A stretch of 11,440 bases of DNA from Gammaproteobacteria bacterium (GTDB lineage: Bacteria > Pseudomonadota > Gammaproteobacteria > Steroidobacterales > Steroidobacteraceae), in contig RFTM01000027.1 of assembly GCA_009923475.1 (NCBI GenBank), positions 1-11,440 on the forward strand. The letters run 5' to 3'. Below are positions 1 to 6,843 of this stretch, in pieces. Every line of letters starts with the position of its first letter. Positions within the stretch are counted from its first letter, which is position 1. Made by a program: the position numbers and the translations under genes. The notes beneath the pieces were generated by a model, which saw nothing but the letters and a program-made list of their open reading frames with translations, was not told the DNA's origin and did no database searches.

Positions 1-754
1 CACCGATCACCACCGTCGCCAACGGCCGCTGCACTTCCGCTCCCATGCTCGTGGCGAGCGCCATCGGGACAAATCCAAGACTGGCGACGAGGGCCGTCAT
101 CAAGACCGGCCGCAGCCGGTCCATCGCCCCTTCGGTCACGGCCTCATCGGCCGAACGGCTCTCCGACTCCAGCTGCCGGATGTGGCTGACGAGTACCACG
201 CCGTTCAGCACGGCAATTCCAAAGAGCGCAATGAATCCGATGACGGCGGACATGCTCAGGGGCAGGCCTCGCGCCCAGAGCGCCAGGATACCGCCAGACA
301 GAGCGAGCGGCACGTTCAAGAAGATCAGGAGCGCGGGGCGCATCGCGCCGAAGATGACGGTCAGGACACCCAGAATGAGCAGCAGCGTGATGGGGATGAC
401 GATCGCCAGCCGCCGCGACGCGTCTTTGAGATGCTCGAATTGCCCTCCCCACAGAAGTTCGTAGCCGGGAGGGAGCGCGACCGTCTGAGCGACGACCGCC
501 TGGGCCTCGGCGACGAAGCCGCCCAGATCGCGGCCTCGAATGTTGCTCTCCACGACGATTCTGCGTTGCACGTGTTCGCGGCTGACCTGAGCCGGGCCTG
601 AATCTACCCGGATAGTCGCGACCCGCGACAGGGGCACCAGTTCTCCGTGCATCGTCGGGATCAATAGATTGCCCAGGGTGGCGGGATCCTGTGAAGCGCT
701 TTCAGCCAGGCGGACCACCAGCTCGAATCTCCGGGGGCCTTGCACGACGGTGCC
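1..754 (-). other. CusA/CzcA-type RND efflux pump fragment (C-terminal half) inside the chimeric ORF
   Basis: This part of the chimeric frame reads as the second half of a heavy-metal cation RND permease, an inner-membrane pump that exports metal ions through a tripartite complex. It begins inside a porter domain (QGPRRFELVVRL, then LVPLSRVATIRVDSGPAQ and QRRIVVE). It continues into transmembrane segments with LALSGGILALWARGLPLS and GFIALFGIAVLNGVVLVSHI, then LRPVLMTALVASLGFVPMAL. The window ends before the C-terminus. The N-terminal half, with the first porter domains and the proton-relay helix, is absent. Base composition is lower in G+C (about 65% in the lines I counted) and codons such as AGA, TCA and CAA appear, unlike the acyltransferase part. 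A pump needs both halves, so this piece alone should not transport. No CusB- or CusC-like partner is visible. Confidence 0.8.
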
Positions 755-2098
755 GACGACCGGCGGCGCCCCTGGGCGCCCGGCGACGGACGGGGGCTGC
801 ACCGCGGACGGCGCGGTCGCGGCGCCCGTCGCCGGCCCCGCCGTGGGCGCTTCGGAGCCGCGCGGCAGCGGCATCAGGACGAACAAGGCTGCGCACACGA
901 GCGCCGCCAGGGCGCCGCGCGCGAACTGCGGCGTCACCGCCATCGGGCGCAGCGTCCGGCCGAGGATCGGCGCTTCGATGAAACGGTAGGAGGCGGCAGC
1001 GGCCGCGAACGTCAGCGCGCAGCGCAGGACGAAGGCCTGGCCGTCGTCGAGGCCGTTGTCCACGCCGGGGCGCGTGAGCATGAACACCGGCCAGTGCCAA
1101 AGATAGATGCCGTAGGAACGTTCGCCGATCCAGCGCAGCGGCTGCAGGTCTAGCGCGCGGCCGAACGGCCCGGGCATGAGACAGGCCACGATCATCGCGG
1201 CGCTGAACAGCGCCGAGGCGGCGAACGCCCAGGGATAGAGCCAGGGATGGTTCTCGCCCACCTGCGAGAACAGGACGGCGGTGCCGGCGAGGCCGGCGAT
1301 GCCGAGCAAGGCACCCGAGCGGCGCAACCCCTCGCCCGTGCCCTCGCCCGGTCGCGCCCAGGCCGAGATCGCGGGCGCGGCGGCGGCGAGCGCCGCACCG
1401 GCCAGCAGGCCCATGGCGTGGGTGTCGGTGCCGAAGTAGACGCGGCCGATGGCCATGGACTCCGGGAAGCCGAGCCGGTCCGCGAGCCAGCCCATCCAGA
1501 TGCAGGAGACCACCGCCGCCGCCACGGCCACCGCGCCGAGCATGCGGCGACCGCCGCGCGAGGCAAGCGCGAGCACCACCAGCGGCCAGAGCAGGTAGAA
1601 CTGCTCCTCGATGGCGAGCGACCAGAGATGCTGCAGCAGCGGCTGCCGGCCGATGTACTCGAAGTAGGAGAGCTCCTGGAAGATGAAGTGCCAGTTGGTG
1701 ACGAACAGCACCGAGGCGAGCGCGTCGGCGCGCAGCATCGGCAGCGCGTCCGGCGCCAGCACCACCGCCGCGATCGCGGCGCCCGCGATGGCGGTCGCCA
1801 TGGCCGGGAGGATGCGCCGCGCACGTCGCAGGTAGAACCCGCGGAACGAGATCGTGCCGCTGCGCTCAAGCTCGGCGAGCAGCAACCGGGTGATGAGGAA
1901 CCCGGAGATGACGAAGAAGAGGTCTACCCCGAAGAAGCCGCCTTGCGCCACCAGCCAATCGGCGTGGAACGCCATGACGCCGAGCACGGCCAAGGCCCGC
2001 AGGCCGTCGATGCCGACGATGCGCGAGGTGTCCGGGGTGCGGGGGACGCCGGCCGTGGCGGCGTCATGGTCGGGGGTCGAGGTCGACACGGTCGGCAT
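1..2098 (-). CDS. Chimeric ORF: AT3 (OafA-like) acyltransferase fused to C-terminal half of a CusA/CzcA RND pump (partial)
   Basis: One frame stays open from an ATG at 2098 past the left edge (699 codons seen). Residues about 26-420 are an acyltransferase-3 family membrane protein, which O-acylates envelope glycans. Visible motifs are Arg34-x10-His45 in GIDGLRALAVLGVMAFH, FFVISGFLIT, LWSLAIEEQFYLLWP and GIYLWHWP, among about ten hydrophobic helices. A last helix and a Pro/Ala-rich linker follow (to about residue 447). This is where related proteins often carry a periplasmic SGNH domain. Instead the frame becomes heavy-metal RND pump sequence (QGPRRFELVVRL, then GGILALWARGLPLSMSAVIG). Fourth gene of the leftward operon, 27 bases after the symporter stop. 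A GTG at 2089 is an alternative start, because a GGGTAGG stretch touches the ATG but lies well spaced before the GTG. The acyltransferase call is firm. Whether the fusion is real, a recombination scar or an assembly artefact is open. Confidence 0.8.
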   Translation of the reverse strand, partial: MPTVSTSTPDHDAATAGVPRTPDTSRIVGIDGLRALAVLGVMAFHADWLVAQGGFFGVDLFFVISGFLITRLLLAELERSGTISFRGFYLRRARRILPAMATAIAGAAIAAVVLAPDALPMLRADALASVLFVTNWHFIFQELSYFEYIGRQPLLQHLWSLAIEEQFYLLWPLVVLALASRGGRRMLGAVAVAAAVVSCIWMGWLADRLGFPESMAIGRVYFGTDTHAMGLLAGAALAAAAPAISAWARPGEGTGEGLRRSGALLGIAGLAGTAVLFSQVGENHPWLYPWAFAASALFSAAMIVACLMPGPFGRALDLQPLRWIGERSYGIYLWHWPVFMLTRPGVDNGLDDGQAFVLRCALTFAAAAASYRFIEAPILGRTLRPMAVTPQFARGALAALVCAALFVLMPLPRGSEAPTAGPATGAATAPSAVQPPSVAGRPGAPPVVGTVVQGPRRFELVVRLAESASQDPATLGNLLIPTMHGELVPLSRVATIRVDSGPAQVSREHVQRRIVVESNIRGRDLGGFVAEAQAVVAQTVALPPGYELLWGGQFEHLKDASRRLAIVIPITLLLILGVLTVIFGAMRPALLIFLNVPLALSGGILALWARGLPLSMSAVIGFIALFGIAVLNGVVLVSHIRQLESESRSADEAVTEGAMDRLRPVLMTALVASLGFVPMALATSMGAEVQRPLATVVIG

Positions 2099-2125
2099 CC
2101 TACCCGAAACCGCGCGGCCGCGGCG

Positions 2126-3601
2126 TCAGCGGCGCTGCGTGATGGGCAGCATCGCGGCGGCCACGCACAACAGGCCGCCGAGCGGGAACAGCCAAGGGAA
2201 GGCGACCAAGGGGCCGCCGTCGGTCCAGCCCAGCCGGGCGGCGTTGTCCACCGCCAGCACGCCCAGCATCGACACCGCGACCCCGAGCGGGATGCTGTGG
2301 ATGCGCCCGCGCGGCACGAACAGCGCGAGCAGGAACAACCCGAACATCGGACCATAGGTGTAGGCCGTCATCTGGAACGCGAGCGGAACCAGCTGCTCCC
2401 CGCGCCCCGCCAACAGCACCGCGAATCCGCCGAGCACCGCGCCCCAGCCGACGACGAACAGCCGCGACAGCCACAGCGCGCGCGCCGGCGCGAGCCGGCC
2501 GTCGCGATGGCCGTCGTGGAACATGGTGAGCGTGGTCTCGGCGAGCGCGGACAGCACCGGGCTCGCCATCGCCGCCGCGAACAGCGCCGCCACCATGAAG
2601 CCGCGCAGCCCGGTCGGCATCTCGGAGAGGATGAACGCGGGGAAGATGCGGTCGCCCTTCTCCGCCACCAGCCCCGCGAACACGGGGTCGACGGGATGCG
2701 ACCGGTAATAGCCCCACAGCGCGAGGCCCACCGTGAGGAACAGCACCACCACCAGTTCGCCGACGTTGCTCCACCACAGCGCGAGCCGGGCCTCGCGCAC
2801 CGAGCGGCAGCACAGCATGCGCTGCGTGTTCAGCTGGTCGGTGCCGTAGGCCGCGAGGTTCTGGAACGGCATCGCGAACACGCCCGCCCAGAAGGTGAAC
2901 TGCAGGCGGGGATCGGCGGTGAAGTCGAGCACGCGGGTCTTGCCCGCCTCGGCACCCGCCTCGAGCAGCGCGGCGAAGCCGCCGGGGTAGCCCTGCGTCA
3001 CGTACAGGATCGCGACCACGCCGCCCGCCACCAGCATCGCGAACTGCAGCACGTCGGTCCAGACGACCGCGCGCACGCCGCCGAGCCAGGTGCTCACCAC
3101 CGCGGCGCCGATCGACAGCGCGACGCACCAGGCGAAACCGAGGCCGGTGAGCAATTCGAGCACCAGCGCCACGGCGTAGATGCGGACCCCCTGCCCGAGC
3201 ACCGCGCCGACGAAGAACAGCAGCGCCGAGACCTTCCCGACCACCGACCCCAGCCGGTCGCGGATGTAGTCGTAGGGGCTCGCGTAGTGCTTCTCGTAGA
3301 GGCGCGGCATGATGAACCGGCCGAGCACCCACTTCGAGATCAGGCCCGCCATCGCGAACTGCAGGTAGCGGTAATCGCCGCCCTGCGCGAACACCAGCGC
3401 CGGCACGCCGATGAAGGTGACGCCGCTGATCGCCGTGGAGACGATCGACGCCGCGACCGCGGGCCACGGCAGGCTGCGCGAGCCGAGGAAGTACTCGTGC
3501 ACGTCGGACTGCCGGCCCTGCAGGCGATGGCTGATCAGCGCGACCAGCGCGAAGTACGCCGCCACCACCGACCAGTCGATCCACCCGAAATGTCCGCCCA
3601 T
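2126..3601 (-). CDS. Sodium:solute symporter family (SSS/SLC5) transporter
   Basis: A 491-residue protein of about 13 hydrophobic helices, normal for the SSS (SLC5) family, which imports sugars, amino acids, carboxylates or similar solutes with Na+ across the inner membrane. Diagnostic stretches are SIVSTAISGVTFIGVPALVF in the second helix, SPYDYIRDRLG, WLGGVRAVVWTDVLQ, and a helix starting near Met345 that matches the usual Na-site helix in position. There the typical Ser-rich LSSSLN-type motif reads ASPVLSALAE, so ion coupling may differ. The start ATG at 3601 has a GGAGG five bases upstream. It lies 22 bases after the dioxygenase stop and 27 bases before the acyltransferase start, so it belongs to the leftward operon. 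The substrate cannot be told from sequence. Confidence 0.9.
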   Translation of the reverse strand: MGGHFGWIDWSVVAAYFALVALISHRLQGRQSDVHEYFLGSRSLPWPAVAASIVSTAISGVTFIGVPALVFAQGGDYRYLQFAMAGLISKWVLGRFIMPRLYEKHYASPYDYIRDRLGSVVGKVSALLFFVGAVLGQGVRIYAVALVLELLTGLGFAWCVALSIGAAVVSTWLGGVRAVVWTDVLQFAMLVAGGVVAILYVTQGYPGGFAALLEAGAEAGKTRVLDFTADPRLQFTFWAGVFAMPFQNLAAYGTDQLNTQRMLCCRSVREARLALWWSNVGELVVVLFLTVGLALWGYYRSHPVDPVFAGLVAEKGDRIFPAFILSEMPTGLRGFMVAALFAAAMASPVLSALAETTLTMFHDGHRDGRLAPARALWLSRLFVVGWGAVLGGFAVLLAGRGEQLVPLAFQMTAYTYGPMFGLFLLALFVPRGRIHSIPLGVAVSMLGVLAVDNAARLGWTDGGPLVAFPWLFPLGGLLCVAAAMLPITQRR

Positions 3602-3606
3602 GACGG

Positions 3607-3611
3607 CCTCC
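3607..3611 (-). promoter_or_regulatory. Ribosome binding site of the symporter
   Basis: On the minus strand the 22-base gap after the dioxygenase stop holds GGAGG, five bases before the ATG at 3601. This is a near-ideal Shine-Dalgarno match and fixes the symporter start. Confidence 0.7.
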
Positions 3612-3623
3612 GTCCTGCCGCGC

Positions 3624-4439
3624 TCAGCCCGCGACCGCGGGCAGCGTGCGGCCCGACCCCGCTCCGGGATAGACGCGGCCGTTCGCGCCGGGACAGGCGT
3701 AGCCGTTGATCAGCACCCGTCGCGGCGTCGACGACCGGTTGGGCGTGCTGCCGTGCACGGCGTAGGGCCCGAAGAAGATCACCGACCCCGCCGGGCCCGT
3801 GACCGTCTCGGCGCGGCGGGCGTCGACCGCCGCATCCCCGTCGCCCATCGGCGTGCCGTAGTCGTAGTGCGCGTCGCGCAGCCGGCCGCGCGCGTCGAGC
3901 CGCACCGCATCGCGCGGCAGGAACTGCAGCGGCCCGTTGTCGGCGCGCATCTCGTCGATGGCGAGCAGCGTCTGCACGTAGGAACCGCGGCCGTTGACGT
4001 CGCGCCAGGTGCCGGGCCCCTTGTCGCGATGCTGCACGTCCTGGTGCCAGTCGAAGGACACGCCGTCGCCCGGCATCTTGAAGTGCGCCTGGCACAGCAA
4101 CTGCTCGCAGCGGTCGCTGCCGAGCAGCTGCAGCGCCGGACCGACGAGGCGCGGGTCGGCGCCGATGTCGAGCAGCGCGGGCTCGGCGCCGCCTGCCCAG
4201 ACGACGCGCTGCACGACCACGTCGCCGCCGCGGTCGGCGAGCACGAAGCGCGCGCCGGCGTGGTCCTGCGTGGCGCGCAGGCGCTGCGCCGTGGCGTGCA
4301 GCCGCCCGAACGCTTCGCGCGCCGGGGCGAGCACGCGCTCGTCGAAGAGCGCGGGCACCACCACCCAGCCGCGGTCGAAGAACTCGTCGACCTGGGCCGG
4401 CGAGAGCCCGGGCGCGGCGGATGGCGCGGCGCCGTTCAG
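3624..4439 (-). CDS. Phytanoyl-CoA dioxygenase (PhyH) family Fe(II)/2-oxoglutarate oxygenase
   Basis: About 271 residues, typical of bacterial PhyH-family hydroxylases, cytoplasmic non-haem iron enzymes that hydroxylate small molecules using O2 and 2-oxoglutarate. The iron triad is visible: His132 and Asp134 in FDWHQD, and His229 in YAVHGS. Arg240, eleven residues after the distal His, fits the 2-oxoglutarate-binding Arg (the spacing seen in human PHYH). The N-terminus LSPAQVDEFFDRGWVVVPALF is the usual family opening. No ATG precedes it after the peptidase stop. The best start is the CTG at 4439-4437, which overlaps the peptidase TGA as CTGA. The nearby GTG codons would cut the conserved opening. 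The start is therefore less certain than the gene. The substrate is unknown: members act on acyl-CoAs, ectoine, aminoethylphosphonate and secondary metabolites. It sits between a secreted peptidase and an importer. Confidence 0.88.
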   Translation of the reverse strand: MNGAAPSAAPGLSPAQVDEFFDRGWVVVPALFDERVLAPAREAFGRLHATAQRLRATQDHAGARFVLADRGGDVVVQRVVWAGGAEPALLDIGADPRLVGPALQLLGSDRCEQLLCQAHFKMPGDGVSFDWHQDVQHRDKGPGTWRDVNGRGSYVQTLLAIDEMRADNGPLQFLPRDAVRLDARGRLRDAHYDYGTPMGDGDAAVDARRAETVTGPAGSVIFFGPYAVHGSTPNRSSTPRRVLINGYACPGANGRVYPGAGSGRTLPAVAG

Positions 4440-5527
4440 ACGACCGCCGGCTCGAGCATGCGCAGCGTGCCGCGTTCGGCGTCGAGCTCCACCTCCGCGC
4501 CCACCGGCAGCGTGAACTGCCGGCCCATGTGGCCGATCATCGCGCCGTGGTACGCCGGCACGCCGAGCGGCTTGATGTGATCGTCGAGCACGTCGGGGAT
4601 CGTGAGCGACCCGAAGCCCTCGCCCGGGTCGCACTTGCTGCAGGTGCCCCACACGACCCCCCGCAGCCGCTCGAGCACGCCGGCGAGCTTGAGCTGCACG
4701 AGCATGCGATCGATGCGATAGGGCGCCTCCTGCACATCCTCGATGAACAGGATGGCGTCGCTGAAGTCCGGCAGGTACGGCGAACCGATGAGCGCGGTGA
4801 GCACCGTGAGGTTGCCGCCGAGCAAACGGCCGCGCGCGCGGCCGCCCGTGATCGGACGGGTGCGGAACTCGTCGGCGACGATCGCGCCGGTCGGCTGGCG
4901 CGGGTTCTCGAAGGTCACCGCCTCGCCGCGCCAGGTGACGCGCTGCAGCCAACCGACGTTGGTCTCGTTCCATTCGCTGGAGCCGTTCGGGCCGTGGAAG
5001 GTGATCAGTCCCGTGCGCGCGTGCAAGGCCAGCAGCAGCGCGGTGATGTCGCTGTAGCCGATGACCGCCTTCGGTCCGCGTGCGACGGCGTCGAAATCGA
5101 CGAGCTGCAGCAGGCGCGCCGCGCCCCAGCCGCCGCGCAGGCAGTGGATCGCGCGCACCTCGGGATCGCGCATCAGGGCATTGAAGTCAGCGGCGCGGTC
5201 CTCGTCACGGCCGGCGAGGTAGCCGCGCCGGTCGAAGACATGCGCGCCGAGCTTGCCTTTGAGGCCGAGCGCCGCCAGCGCCTCCAGCACCACGTCGACG
5301 TCGAACGGATCCCAGTTGGCGCTCGAGGGGATCATCAGCCCGATGGTGTCGCCGGCGCGGATGGCGGGCGGCTTGACCGCCGGCCGGCTCGGCAACGCGC
5401 CCGGCGGCACCGTCGTGGCCGCGGCTTTGGCGCCCCCGGCGCGATCTTTCTTGGCCGCGGACTCGCCGACCAGCGGGGCCAAGGCGGCGAGCGTGGCAGC
5501 GGTGAGCATCTGGCGTCGTGTGGTCAT
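4436..5527 (-). CDS. LD-carboxypeptidase, peptidase family S66 (LdcA/MccF-like), Tat-type signal
   Basis: A 363-residue serine peptidase of family S66. LdcA cuts the L,D bond before the terminal D-Ala of muropeptides, while MccF-type members cut acyl-sulfamoyl antibiotics. The catalytic triad is complete: Ser159 in VIGYSDITALLL, Glu263 in FIEDVQEAPYRIDRML and His333 in GAMIGHMGRQFTLPVG. The CLRGGWGAARLL stretch also matches the family. The first about 25 residues, TTRRQML followed by a hydrophobic run ending near GESAA, look like a twin-arginine signal (Arg4-Arg5). Textbook LdcA is cytoplasmic, so this one probably works in the periplasm or as a lipid-free envelope protein. The start ATG has an AGGAGG four bases upstream. 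It is first in the leftward operon, behind a TATAAT element, and its stop overlaps the dioxygenase start. The exact substrate is unknown. Confidence 0.93.
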   Translation of the reverse strand: MTTRRQMLTAATLAALAPLVGESAAKKDRAGGAKAAATTVPPGALPSRPAVKPPAIRAGDTIGLMIPSSANWDPFDVDVVLEALAALGLKGKLGAHVFDRRGYLAGRDEDRAADFNALMRDPEVRAIHCLRGGWGAARLLQLVDFDAVARGPKAVIGYSDITALLLALHARTGLITFHGPNGSSEWNETNVGWLQRVTWRGEAVTFENPRQPTGAIVADEFRTRPITGGRARGRLLGGNLTVLTALIGSPYLPDFSDAILFIEDVQEAPYRIDRMLVQLKLAGVLERLRGVVWGTCSKCDPGEGFGSLTIPDVLDDHIKPLGVPAYHGAMIGHMGRQFTLPVGAEVELDAERGTLRMLEPAVV

Positions 5528-5531
5528 CGAG

Positions 5532-5537
5532 CCTCCT
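5532..5537 (-). promoter_or_regulatory. Ribosome binding site of the LD-carboxypeptidase
   Basis: AGGAGG on the minus strand, four bases before the ATG at 5527. The strong match supports this start and the twin-arginine leader that it includes. Confidence 0.7.
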
Positions 5538-5562
5538 CGCAGCCGATACCGGGCCGCGTCCG

Positions 5563-5568
5563 ATTATA
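5563..5568 (-). promoter_or_regulatory. Perfect -10 element (TATAAT) for the leftward operon
   Basis: The minus strand carries an exact TATAAT in the only AT-rich patch of the divergent gap, 35 bases upstream of the peptidase ATG. Transcription would start near 5556 and give a leader of about 29 bases that includes the AGGAGG. No good -35 match is seen 16-18 bases upstream (ACCGGC or AACCGG), so the promoter would depend on the -10 or on an activator. Confidence 0.5.
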
Positions 5569-5610
5569 GGCCGTGGCAGCGGATGGCCGGTTCGTGTAAG
5601 AGTGTGGGCG

Positions 5611-6843
5611 ATGCGCGCCCGCCCCTCCGCCGTCGTCGGCCGCCAGTTCACCCGGGCGCTCACCAGCACGGCGCTGCGCGACGCGCGTCGCCGCGTCCAC
5701 GCCTGGCGCAGGACGCTGACGGGCGCCGAGGCGAGGGTGCAGTACTTCCACCAGCCCGACGATCCCTACAGCGCGCTCGCCGCGGCGTCGTTGCCTGCGC
5801 TGGAGGCGCGCCATCGCATCCGCATCGAGACCTGCGCCGTGCCGCCGCCGGACCGCGCCGCCGCGCCGGACATGGAACGCCTGCGCGACTGGTCACGGCG
5901 CGACGCGCGTCGGCTGGCCGAGCAGCTCGGTCTCACGCCGCGCGCCTCGCCGCCTGCGGGACTCGCCACCGACGCGGCGGCGCTGCGCCGCGGCGCCGCA
6001 TTGCGGACGCAGCTCGGCCACTACCTCGGCGCCATGTTCCATTTCGAGGGCGAGTGGTACTGGGGCGTCGACCGGCTGCACCACCTCGAGCGACGGCTCG
6101 CCGGTCAGGGCCTCGCGCGCGGCACGGACGCCGCGATGGCGCCGTTCGCGCCGCCGCCCGCGTTGCAGTGGCTCACGCCGCCGCCTGCGCCACAAGGCGC
6201 GCGCGTCACACCACCCACCCTCCACTTCTATTGCTCGCTGCGCAGCCCCTATACCTGGCTCGCGGCCGGCCGCGTGCGTCAGCTCGCCGCCCACTACGGC
6301 GCGGACCTGCAGTTGCGGATGGTGCTGCCGATGGTGATGCGCGGACTGCCCGTGCCCTGGCCCAAGCGCCGCTACATCCTGCTCGACGCGAAGCGCGAAG
6401 CGGAACGCCTCGGCCTGCCCTTCGGCTGCGTCGCCGACCCCGTGGGCACGCCGACCGGACGCGGTCTCGCCTTGGTGCAGCATGCGCTGCGGCAGGACGC
6501 GCGCGCGGGCCGCCGGGATTCGCGCGCGGGCATGGCGGTCGCGGAGTCGTTCCTGCGCGGCGTGTTCGCCGAGGGCATCGACGCCGGTTCGGACCGCGGT
6601 CTCGCGCACATCGCCGCGCGCGCGGGCCTGGACGCGCGCGACATCCGCGAGGCGCTCGCCGACGAGGGCTGGCGCGCCGTCGCCGAGAACAATCGCCTCG
6701 ACCTGCTGTCGCGCGGCCTGTGGGGTGTACCCTCGTTCCGCATCGACGAACTCCCCGCGCTGTGGGGGCAAGACCGGCTCTGGATGCTCGAGCAGGACCT
6801 CCTCACCGCCCTCGGCGCGACCCCGCCCGGAGCCCCGACATGA
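5611..6843 (+). CDS. Tandem DsbA-family / 2-hydroxychromene-2-carboxylate isomerase-like protein
   Basis: A 410-residue protein made of two thioredoxin-fold units of the DsbA / GST-kappa / HCCA-isomerase type. Unit 2 (from about residue 203) is well preserved: LHFYCSLRSPYTWLAAGRV with Ser212-Pro-Tyr at the usual active site, the helical insert (KRRYILLDAKREAERLGLPF), GMAVAESFLRGVF, and a cis-Pro loop GVPSFRI followed by WGQDRLWMLEQDL. Unit 1 (about 40-180) starts YFHQPDDPYSALAAASL with Asp51-Pro-Tyr in place of Ser-Pro-Tyr. It ends WYWGVDRLHHLERRL, has a shorter insert and no GVPSF loop. Neither unit has CxxC, so disulfide exchange is unlikely. A glutathione-dependent isomerase or transferase role fits better. 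No signal peptide is seen, so it is probably cytoplasmic. First in the rightward operon, its TGA overlaps the sulfatase ATG. I chose ATG 5611. GTG 5602 is an alternative, and neither has a strong ribosome site. Confidence 0.82.
   Translation: MRARPSAVVGRQFTRALTSTALRDARRRVHAWRRTLTGAEARVQYFHQPDDPYSALAAASLPALEARHRIRIETCAVPPPDRAAAPDMERLRDWSRRDARRLAEQLGLTPRASPPAGLATDAAALRRGAALRTQLGHYLGAMFHFEGEWYWGVDRLHHLERRLAGQGLARGTDAAMAPFAPPPALQWLTPPPAPQGARVTPPTLHFYCSLRSPYTWLAAGRVRQLAAHYGADLQLRMVLPMVMRGLPVPWPKRRYILLDAKREAERLGLPFGCVADPVGTPTGRGLALVQHALRQDARAGRRDSRAGMAVAESFLRGVFAEGIDAGSDRGLAHIAARAGLDARDIREALADEGWRAVAENNRLDLLSRGLWGVPSFRIDELPALWGQDRLWMLEQDLLTALGATPPGAPT

Larger units (their letters stand above)
5528..5610. 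promoter_or_regulatory. Divergent intergenic control region
   Basis: This 83-base gap is the only non-coding space longer than about 30 bases and must hold the promoters of both operons. The leftward promoter is supported by a TATAAT at 5563-5568. On the plus strand the same patch offers only TATAGG (5565-5570), a weak -10 match, about 40 bases before the rightward gene. No clear operator repeat or riboswitch-like structure was seen. Confidence 0.5.

Noticed and set aside
2110..2123. Short GC palindrome (CCGCG, loop CGGC, CGCGG) between symporter and acyltransferase
   Set aside because: It has five pairs and no T-run within very GC-rich DNA. Such palindromes arise by chance, and the genes are otherwise spaced as one operon.
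1247..3709. 820-codon plus-strand open frame antisense to the acyltransferase and symporter
   Set aside because: It reads as low-complexity Arg/His/Glu/Gln-rich sequence with no family motif, while the opposite strand has two clear membrane proteins. Long antisense frames are expected at this G+C.
4440..4973. N-terminal extension of the dioxygenase to the ATG at 4973
   Set aside because: The added 178 residues are an Arg/Ala-rich shadow of the peptidase C-terminus, and PhyH proteins normally begin near LSPAQVDEFF.
5253..6839. N-terminal extension of sulfatase 1 back to 5253
   Set aside because: The frame is open, but the upstream part is a shadow of the peptidase and DsbA-like genes. A true start with signal/anchor and GGAG lies at 6840.
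5611..6843. Thiol-disulfide oxidoreductase role for the DsbA-family protein
   Set aside because: Neither unit has a CxxC motif and no signal peptide is visible. The Ser-Pro-Tyr motif points to the HCCA-isomerase/GST-kappa branch.
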